Part shown: one piece after another, positions 49,301-64,000 of the stretch | How positions within the stretch are numbered: the first letter of the stretch is position 1 | Layout: the number at the start of each line of letters is the position of its first letter | Assembly: GCF_902148845.1 (NCBI RefSeq) | Contig: NC_043751.1 | Coordinates: 20,737,586 to 20,801,585, forward strand | Origin: Salarias fasciatus | Taxonomy: Eukaryota > Chordata > Actinopteri > Blenniiformes > Blenniidae | Length of the DNA stretch: 64,000 nt | Reading direction: 5' to 3' | The notes under the pieces: generated by a model | What the model saw: the letters and a program-made list of their open reading frames with translations, nothing else | Told to the model about the DNA's origin: nothing | The model's database searches: none | Position numbers and translations under genes: made by a program

Positions 49301-49476
49301 ATCGTCTGGGCGAGTGGACTCACTGAGGCGGGCTCCCTGGAGAGCGGCGACGCCAGCAGACTCCGTCCGGGGCTCAGCCTGGGACTCCCAGAAGACAGAC
49401 TTCGAGATGCCACAGGCACCGTCTCGCCACTGCCCTGACCCACCAGAATCTCCCCATCGTTCAACCACAAGGACAT
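43332..49476 (-). CDS. cracr2b: CRACR2B-like EF-hand/coiled-coil large Rab GTPase
   Basis: Sixteen exons (49228-49476, 49027-49138, 48156-48300, 47669-47815, 47485-47575, 47282-47377, 46892-47079, 46114-46185, 45914-45968, 44841-44893, 44618-44738, 44327-44453, 44125-44206, 43823-43937, 43527-43631, 43332-43408) join to about 611 residues plus an unresolved tail. Order: Ser-rich start, EF-hand pair ([34 protein letters not shown]), long coiled coil, linker GNYLLPDKP, then a Rab domain with [20 protein letters not shown] and CSAKTG. CRACR2 proteins regulate ORAI/STIM calcium entry, and the long CRACR2A form is a large Rab. Position beside cd151 favours CRACR2B (EFCAB4A) over CRACR2A or RASEF. 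The chosen ATG follows an acceptor; a noncoding exon probably ends at 51023. Confidence 0.88.
43941..43964 (+). repeat. A run next to a Rab exon
   Basis: A tract of about 24 A on + (T on the transcribed strand) forms the polypyrimidine tract before the cracr2b exon at 43823-43937. Confidence 0.85.
48636..48975. mobile_element. Degraded hAT-like nonautonomous element
   Basis: CAGGGGTGCTAAACATA followed by gcccatgggcca and tctggcccg resembles the well-known fish hAT terminus CAGGGGTGTCAAACTCA-GGCCC. Near 48940-48970 the remains of the usual other half (aaagaaaaacttt..., ttattattgcac, cggcacattcaacacttgag) can be followed, but the far inverted end is no longer clear. It lies in the cracr2b intron between the second EF-hand exon (49027-49138) and the next exon. 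Confidence 0.5.
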
Positions 49477-52290
49477 CACTGAATAGAGACAGATCGAGGT
49501 GGGAGGGTCAGACTTTATGGGGGAATAAAAACTACTTTGTGAAAATACACTTTGAATTTGTTGTTTTTTTTAATTAACTTGACTTTAATGACACCATATG
49601 CAGACTGCGTCAGTGCTGTAGGAGATCGTGAGAGTTAGGCCGTAGAGATCCTCCCTTGTCAAACAGAAAGTGCCGAACAAACAAACTAATTTCAGTGCAC
49701 ACATCGTCCACAGCCGCTGTCAGCTACCGATCATATATTTTGGAGGAATCCAACATGACGGGTTAATGAGGTAATTACTTCACATGCATAAATCTGATGT
49801 AATTGTCCCTTGGCCCTTTGTGACAGACTGACTGCGACTGATGCCAGAACAACCAGCTGTCGTCAGTGTTTATTTAGCCGAGGGAAACTCAACACATGAC
49901 TCTACACCAGGATGTGTAGAGTAAAAAAAAGCAGGATGGTATCATGTGTAAAGAGTCGCTCTGTGCTCCAAAGGGAGGGCACACAGCTAAGGTAGATGCA
50001 AATTGAGCATTTGAAGTTATTTGCATCTTCAAAACAACCACATTTTCAAAACCCATTTACAAGTAGGTGCTGTGGGAAAGATATGCTTCCATATCTCACT
50101 GAACATTCATAAAACTGATTTACGACAGACAAAAGCATCAAGCCCAATCAGTCTTTAAGTGAGATAACATCAAATTACAGAAACTTAAATTAAACATAAG
50201 TACAAATGTTCTCAAACGGATTTAGTGGAACATTATTAAGAGTATCTTAAGTGTAAACTGAGATGAAATCAGTCTCAGTGTTTATCAAATCATTGCCTCA
50301 TCTTACTATCGTTCCAGTCTTGTTATCTTTGAAGGCATAAAGTTAAAAAAAAGAAAGAAAAGATGATAGTAAAAGTATCTGTAAACGCTGATGAGCTTCA
50401 AAACGTCAGTGTAACATGATAACGGACAAAAGTAAATATTACATGTTAAAGATTCACATTTATCTAACAGCAACTCCAAAGCTGAAAGATATTTAAATAA
50501 ACCTTTCACATTATTTGTAAACATTCCTCTGAAAATTCAATGAACTGTCATATTAGGCTCCTAAGGTAAAGTGACAGTCTAAGTTAAGCTGGAGTTTAAA
50601 GAAAATGCCAGAGTCATCAGACTGCCTCTCTGAGGCTTAACTTTGAACATATGTCACTTTAAAACAGTCCCAGCTCTGATGATGAAGCAAAACAAACACA
50701 CAGCATGGTTGTGAAATAATTGTTCAAGGTTTTGAACGTACAAATACTCTGGCTTCAAAACAGCCTAGAAAGCAGCAATAAATAGCGGGAAAACCTTAAG
50801 TATGACCGATTAAAGAGCAATCCGACAGTTGGAGGAAACCAACACCAGCATGGAGCAATGCGCATTAATTATTAAAACTGAAAACAAGCCTCGCAGAATA
50901 AGCAGCTGCCTCCCCATTACAGCAAAGATGGGTGGATATTTCTAAATTGCCTTAAATAACAAAACAAAACCCTGCACTGTAAAGTTGTCCGGTAAGTTGA
51001 AAAACGCCTTCAGACAACTTACCTTCGGAGCACAGGGAGCATGTGTTCAATGCCCCTGGTCATTTCACTGTTAAATTAAATCAATACCAGCTTCGGCCAC
51101 TAAGTGGCAGTCACTGGCAGCCAAGGCTTATGTATTCTACCGTAAAACTAGTAGTAAAACCGCACATTCGAAAATAAAAATATAATTTTCTATGGATGTT
51201 TATGTTGACAGCTTCTAAACTGGTGCATAATATGATTTTAATGTATTCCAAAAAATAAATTATACAAATTAAATTCAGGTGTGCGTCACCCTCTGTGGTT
51301 GTGGTACGGTGCAGCGCATTGACTCGCCTGGTGACTGTATGGCGGTTATTACGGTAATAGACAGCGTTGCCATGGAATTCACGGAAATGCATCAGTGGCG
51401 GCTGAAAACGGAGGGCTAAAGGATGTTTGAACATTGTTTACGGACATACAAAGGAATACGATCAATTTAGCTGCTGTTCCTGTCTCAGAGCGACTTGTTG
51501 TGATTCCTCGGGCTGTTTCTCAGTAAGTACATGCTGATTAGTTTGTCTTTCTGAGTTCGATGAGAGCGTTTTAACTCATTTTGTGGGTTATAAGGGCGCA
51601 ATCGAGCCTGGAGAGAGTTTCCCCGAAGTTACAGCGTGAGCTGTGTCGTTGCCAGCTGAGTGATCTCCCGTGGAAACGAGCCAGGGGACACTCTATTATC
51701 CGTCTGCAAGATTATCTGCAGTCAAGACTAAATAACGATACCGTCACTGGTGGATTAAACAGTGGGAAAAGACAGAAAGGGAGAGCATCACGATAGCAAC
51801 AAAACAAGAGATGATGCTGTACGCGTAAGTCAGGTTGGGTCAGATCTGTAATCCCAGCCCTGACCTTTCCATGACTGCCCGTGTTACAGCACGGTAACCG
51901 TTACATAGCGGGCTTTTACTGAGACAGAGGCTATGGAGGATGTCAACATGCAGCCGTAGTCCAGGTCAGATCGATCAGTCTGCGGACAGGAAAGTCCTGC
52001 ATCACAGGGAGATTCTCATCAGGACTTCGAGGATGCTTTTTGAAAGAAGAATGAGTCGGAGTAAAGAATTTATAAATCTATAGAAGATTCGTGGAAAAGG
52101 TACGACTTCTGTCTCTGAATATGTGACTTCTGCTGCTTTCTAGATGTCTGCGCAGTGTTTCTAAACGGGAGTATGTAATGGTGAAAAGTGATCAACCGGA
52201 CCTGGGTCACTGTCAAGCAGCTGGATCTGTAAGGAAAGGCAGCCAGAGGAGAAGAGGGAAGCCCTGCGTTTGGAAGGAACAGCCCTGAAG
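49477..52290. other. Divergent 5' region of cracr2b (-) and tmem138 (+)
   Basis: No coding exon is supported. A strong donor on - (cgaag|gtaagt at 51023/51022) probably ends a noncoding first exon of cracr2b. A donor on + (ctca|gtaagt at 51522/51523) probably ends a noncoding first exon of tmem138. The two first exons would lie within about 500 bases of each other around 51030-51520, so a shared promoter is likely. The rest is cracr2b intron 1 and tmem138 5' UTR intron with no recognised element. Confidence 0.45.
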
Positions 52291-53562
52291 ATGCTCCAGA
52301 CTGGAAACTACTCATTGGTGCTGCTCGTCCAGCTGACACTGTTGGCCTATGACCTCTTTGTCAACTCTTTTAGTGAACTTCTGAGGGGAGCTCCTGTCAT
52401 CCAGCTTGTGCTTTTCATGTGAGTCACGAAAATTGCCCCAAATATCTCTCTATGTATTGTGTATTTCATCAGAAATTAATATATATTTTCAAAATAATTT
52501 GAAGTGAAAACTGAAACTGTTAACATCCTCTAAAGAGAACTAATCTTGCTTTTCTTTGAACTTAGTAGACTATACATTGTATATATCAAATGTTTGTATT
52601 TCAAGACAGGATAAAAATATCAGTGTTTCACAAATCCTTTTAAATTTGCATTTAAAGAAAAATACACAAATAAAATGCAAAATAACAGCAGTGTTGTGGA
52701 TTATTTCACCCCCAGTTTGGCAGCAGTTTAATGGCGAAACATTTTGTGGAGACTTCAGAAGAAGCCATAACTGTTAATGAAGTGATGGATTTTGGCTTTT
52801 ATAACTCCCAAGTTTTAAAAATGTGACCATCATTGCAGGGAAATCAAAAATCACTACCGTATCAATCTCTTTTTTGTTGTTTACTGTCCTCACTAGACCT
52901 GCCAATATCAAATTAACACTGTGTTGCCTGTAAAGTGAGTTAAAGCACAGCTTTTGCCCCATTAGCACCTCAGACAGACGTAACAGAAACCAATTGATTA
53001 AACAAATCTCTGATCTGTGTTTCCAGCATCCAGGACATTGGCATCCTGTTCAATGTGATCATCATCCTCCTGATGATGTTCAACACCTACGTGTTCCAGG
53101 TCGGCCTGGTGTCGCTGCTGTTGGAGCGATTCAGGGCGCTGCTCTTCTTCTCCGCTCTTTACCTGACACTCAGCATCTGCTTCCACGTTTGGGTCTTGGT
53201 ACGTCCCGCCTCTCACACGAAAACTTGTGCAAATCAGCACTCCCCACGTCAAAAGTATTAAAACAAAATAACACGAGTGAAACTATTTCCTTCTTTAGAA
53301 TTTAAGATGGCTCGACTCCAACAGATTTGTTTGGACAGATGGCCTTCAGGCTCTGTTTGTTTTCCAGAGAACAGGTAAGCATATAAATCATTAAGAGTGA
53401 TTTTAAATTATGCTGTTAGTGCCACATTAACTCTACTTTCTTTTTACAGCGGCTGTGTTGTATTATTATTTATACAAACGGACAGCGGAGTACATGGGAG
53501 ACCCCAGGCTGTACGAGGACTGTCTGTGGCTGCGTGACGCCTTTGCCAGAGCACGTCAGTGA
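52291..53562 (+). CDS. tmem138: Transmembrane protein 138 (ciliary)
   Basis: Exons 52291-52418, 53027-53198, 53299-53374 and 53450-53562 join to 162 residues, the same as human TMEM138. The protein has four hydrophobic segments ([67 protein letters not shown]) and family words [23 protein letters not shown] and [17 protein letters not shown]138 is needed for primary-cilium formation and its human loss causes Joubert syndrome. A variant signal ATTAAA at 54159-54164 probably ends the transcript. In tetrapods it adjoins TMEM216; here it lies between cracr2b and tmem258. Confidence 0.97.
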
Positions 53563-54739
53563 AGAAGGGAAAGCTTGGAGAGCAAAGAGAAGCCCATACT
53601 GTATTGCTACACAAGATATCAGCATCACCAGCTTTTTTTTTAATAACACATTTCACACTTGGACATTCTTTATGCTACAGAGCATATATAACAAAACAAC
53701 GGGTTGATGTTCAACTCTGATGGAACTCACAAACTCAAAGTGTGTTTGTTTGTTTGCTCTTGAGAGCCAAGCAGGCAGCCGGTTAAAAGGTTTACAATGG
53801 GAGGTAAGCCAAGCATGGCATGTCCAGTATTGTATTAATCAGGATTGAGTCTGGTAATCTATGTGGCCTTGTAGACCAGTTTGACTCGCAGACAGAATGC
53901 CACACACTGAAAGGATGTCAAAGGACTGTTGTGAATTGCCTCCCGTGCCAGATTGGTTTTGATCTGTACCCACAAACAATATTCAAAAATGTGTGGCATA
54001 AAAAAAAATCTATTGTGGTCTACACAGTTTGATTATATTGCCTTATGTAACTTTAGTATGTGTCTGTTTACATGGCAATTTCTTTTTATTGAGCCAATTT
54101 TCATGTGTACCTTGTTGTCTTTGAGCGGGGATCTTTAAGTTGTGTTCCCGCTGTTTTTATTAAATAATCCTTTTCTAATTCCGGTGTAATCCTTCATCAC
54201 TAGGGTAGTCGGTATTATCCTGGCGACAAGGTGAAACAGACTGCTCTATTTTTAACGCAAAGATTAATCAGGGATTGAGGTTTAAGGCGCTGCTAGTGAA
54301 ATGTACCACAAATAGCCTTTAGTGTGTCAAAATAAACCCGCTCTTCACAAGCTGTCAACAGGTTACGTGGCAGCGCACTTCGGGTTTGGTTTCTCAAAAG
54401 TCTACATTTTATATAACGGTAAATCTACAATACTGGGAAATCTGTAGATTATTCTTAATAATGAAGCTTTGGAACCAAACAAAGAAAGACACCCGAGAGT
54501 TGTACAAAGCCCGTTTACTCATGGAACAAAACCCAGAGTCCATATGATCCCAAAATATTGTCAGTGCAGTCCAATTAAATCCAAAATCCAGTCAGTGTTG
54601 TGAGTCATATCCTCTCCACTGGAATGTGTCATAATTCTTGTCTCAGTCTCCTGAAATGAAGAAGAGGAAGAAAAGTTTAAAATGTTTTCATGTAAATGGC
54701 GATTATTAAAGGTTTGCAAGAGACATTTTTTAAGTACCT
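53563..54739. other. tmem138 3' UTR and tmem258 3' UTR exon
   Basis: ATTAAA at 54159-54164 (+) is the best tmem138 end. On -, an acceptor (ttcatttcag|gagactg) opens a 3' UTR exon of tmem258 at 54650, joined to the donor at 54738/54737, two bases past the tmem258 stop codon. No coding sequence is supported. Confidence 0.5.
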
Positions 54740-56861
<2,122 letters not shown>

Positions 56862-57437
56862 TTTGGTGTGAAGAGGGGCTCCTACTGCTACCGTCCGGAA
56901 TGAAAAGGCCACGTACTGACTAACACTTCCGGCTTTTCGTATGACGCACACGTACGTTGAGTGAGGGTTTTATGCCCTCAACTTCGTCTGAAAGGCATAT
57001 CGTCTTTTCAGTTTAGCAACTCTGAGCTGGAATCTGGGTTTATATCCCTACACTTGGCACCACAAACTACATTTTGATATCCATTATGCAAATGTGCCAA
57101 TATATCTGACTGTTTAACAGGGCTGTTTGCTTATGACGCGCCATTTTCTGCCTGCGAGCTAAAATCCAGGACAATTTACCGCTTTAAAAACCTTTCAAAG
57201 ATGTTTGACTGCCATCTAGTGGATTAAAACTGCACGTTCACAAAAAATCAGATGACACAGATCATTCAATCACGGATTTATTTACTACATGCTTTCATAG
57301 TAGTACAGCAGATTACAGCTTACAACTTAATGAGGAAAACGTGATGGAACGAAAAAAAAAGTAGTGATGTTAATAACAACCAGTTTAAATCTTATGCCTT
57401 TTTAAACATTTTTACAAATAGTGCTAAAATTACATTT

Positions 57438-57482
<45 letters not shown>

Positions 57483-59600
57483 AGACAAATGTGTTGGTGC
57501 CTATTAATGATTTCTGCACTCAAATGACAGAAGGTTCAAATATTATTGATAAAAAACGTCAATCATAAAAACAATGCGATAAAACACCTTGAATAAAAAG
57601 AAGCATGGGTAGTAAGAAAATGAAGCTATACAAGTACATGTAATGCAGTTCTACCAAGGTATTTCACCTCTATCTGGTGCACTGGATGCAGAAAAATCAT
57701 TTTATATATATTTATATATACAGTGCAAAAGTGCTAAAGTGGTGTCATTATGCTAGCCGATGTATTATAAATAAGCCAGAATACACGACATTACCCACTA
57801 AATTCATAGCAACTATCGTGAAAGCATTGTACAGGTTCATACATTATTGCATAAGTCTAAAATTCTTGTGTGATGGCTGTACTTCCTGTTCATTATTCAT
57901 TTTACAATTGATTTACACAGTTATGGTTTTTTTTTTTTTGTTTGTTTATGACTTAAGATCCACACAGAATACATATTAAAAAGGAAATGTCAACAAATGC
58001 AAACAAAAGATATCTGAGATTATGTGGGGAAGTTTTGGACACAGAAAAAAGTAATACTAAAGAAAATACATGTTATACTTTAACTGTATTAAACACATCA
58101 TTACTGCGTATATTCCTAGTTGTACAAACACAGATAAAAGTTCAAAACATCCATAAAATTACTTGAAAGAATCCAGTGAGCAGTATGTAATTCTATATCA
58201 ACACTCTGTGTAAATAAACTTCGCTTCAGTTTTGAGATAAAGAAAACAAAACTGTGTTGAAGCAGTAGCTGAGCTGCGATGCATCATTTTAGAGGAATGA
58301 TTGGGTGCACACCTGCACTGATATATGCTGTTTATTGCCCTACCAGCATTGTCCAGTTTACAAAATACAATGTGAGCTACTCCAGTGTCTCTCAAACTAT
58401 TGCCAGTGTTGGACTTGATGTATTCACAATGAGATGCTAAGAGATGTCAGTGTATATACATGTTCACTGCGATCAGTTTGCTCATTCAGTCCTAACTTGT
58501 GTCATCCAGTGAATCGGCTAAAATGGAAATGAAGCCTGGGTCTGTGAGTGTAGCCTTCTAAGAAATGTTATATCTAATAACTTGATATTCATTTCAAAGT
58601 CACAGTTAGAATAGACTTAATGCAAAGTTTGCTCGGATGGAGCACCCAGTGAAGTCGACTGAAGCAACGCAAAGCTCCACTATAGAGACCCAGGATTTGC
58701 CAGTGTTTACTACTGAGGTATCTTTTTTTTTTTTTTTTTTTTTAAACACAGGTTGTTACCATTCACAGAGGCCCTTAGTAGATGGCAATGTTACCCTCTC
58801 CAGTGTATAACACTATTCAAATGTATTTGTGTTGATGCTGGTTTCAGTATGCATACACATCGATAGAGTTTGAATCAAAAGGAAAAAACACTGTGCAGTG
58901 TCATCTACAACATTTAGGCCTGGCCTTGCTGCTAAAAAAGTACTTGCAGTTTATGTTAAGCATGTCAAACTTGTATTCAATAATGAAATGAGTTATTCTT
59001 TATCGAGCATTACTTTTAAAGTAACAGTTAAGCGTGACAGAACATAGGAATCATATGTTCAGTAATGGTAATACAAATCATGATCAAGACTTAAAGGTAC
59101 AGTATGCACTTTTGTAAAATTTAAAACTTTTATAAATAAGCCAAATAAAGGAAGAGGGGTTGTCTTGAAAGTGTTGTAAATCCAGCATCCAGTCCGTCCT
59201 CTGTCCAATCAGAAAAGTGGTGGATTGAATAGTTAACATGACAGAAGTTGAAGACAGTCAAAAATACCACAAAAAGGGTCTGAAGATCAGCTGGATCCTA
59301 AGGTGACTCTGTACCGCCTCCTATTGTTCAAAAGTAGCATTAATTGTACATACTGCACCTTGAAGCAGGGTTTCACACTCAAGTGACCACAGCAAACCAA
59401 AGGCTGAACTGATAAACACATGGAAGGGTTTGGAGTGGGGACAGTAAATACTTTGTCTTTGCAGGAATATCTTTAAAATAATGCACAATGATAATTCAAA
59501 GCTCCATTCCATCACAACAGCATAAAAACAGAACCACAAAAAAAAAAAACAAAAAAAACATGATGAACTGTGAAGGCACAGGGACACGTCGTCTTTCTCC
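56862..59600. other. tmem258 promoter and myrf 3' UTR
   Basis: ACTTCCGG at 56925-56932 (CCGGAAGT on -) is an ETS-type core 65 bases upstream of the tmem258 start. TTTATT at 57277-57282 (AATAAA on -) could end myrf, giving a 2.3 kb 3' UTR. A (GT)n run lies at 57442-57481 and a T21 run at 58723-58743. No coding exon is supported. Confidence 0.5.
57442..57481 (+). repeat. (GT)n microsatellite
   Basis: About 19 GT units in the probable myrf 3' UTR. Confidence 0.92.

Positions 59601-64000
<4,400 letters not shown>

Noticed and set aside
51023-51060. Coding first exon for cracr2b starting ATGCTCCCTGTGCTCCGAAG on -
   Set aside because: Joined to the next exon it leaves the EF-hand frame; better read as a noncoding first exon with a short upstream frame.

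Overview
This window reads as nuclear DNA of a teleost fish, probably a percomorph-like lineage. Genes are split by short GT-AG introns, intergenic spaces are compact, microsatellites are frequent, and the conceptual proteins are close to vertebrate orthologues. There are no bacterial operons, no CRISPR array and no rRNA or tRNA genes that I could recognise. I identified genes by recalling protein families. No database search was run. Exon ends were placed by hand from GT-AG sites and checked by keeping the reading frame across every junction.

Layout. 1-840 is intergenic. 840-4106 (+) is kbtbd4. 6517-10927 (+) is rapsn. 13311-23512 is a tandem duplication carrying two TRIM35-like RING/B-box/coiled-coil/SPRY genes, both on +. 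The 2.3 kb between the copies holds a solo LTR fossil, and a dead Tc1/mariner copy sits just after the second gene. 23706-28816 (-) is ighmbp2, tail-to-tail with the second TRIM gene and head-to-head with chid1 (30385-34091, +). gatd1 (34445-36352, -) is tail-to-tail with chid1. It is followed on the same strand by cd151 (37460-40769) and cracr2b (about 41.8-49.5 kb). tmem138 (52291-53562, +) diverges from cracr2b and converges on tmem258 (54740-56861, -). The 3' half of myrf (59601-63615, -) runs off the right edge.

Genes. The window is not one pathway. It holds a ubiquitin-ligase adaptor (kbtbd4), a postsynaptic scaffold (rapsn), a helicase (ighmbp2), a GH18-like lysosomal or secreted protein (chid1), a DJ-1-superfamily protein (gatd1), a tetraspanin (cd151), a calcium-sensing large Rab (cracr2b), a ciliary membrane protein (tmem138), an oligosaccharyltransferase subunit (tmem258) and a membrane-tethered transcription factor (myrf). 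From memory, the human orthologues lie on chromosome 11 in four places: 11p11.2 (KBTBD4, RAPSN), 11q13 (IGHMBP2), 11p15.5 (CHID1, GATD1, CD151, CRACR2B) and 11q12.2 (TMEM138, TMEM258, MYRF). The window therefore keeps old linkage in a different order. The TRIM pair is the accessory part.

Notable points. The two TRIM copies differ mostly in the RING and linker, while B-box, coiled coil and SPRY are nearly the same. The Tc1 insertion can be dated to after the duplication by an empty site in the other copy. cracr2b carries a complete Rab GTPase domain that human CRACR2B lacks. The tmem258 start codon is the last codon of its first exon. I did not find a clear undescribed multi-gene system.
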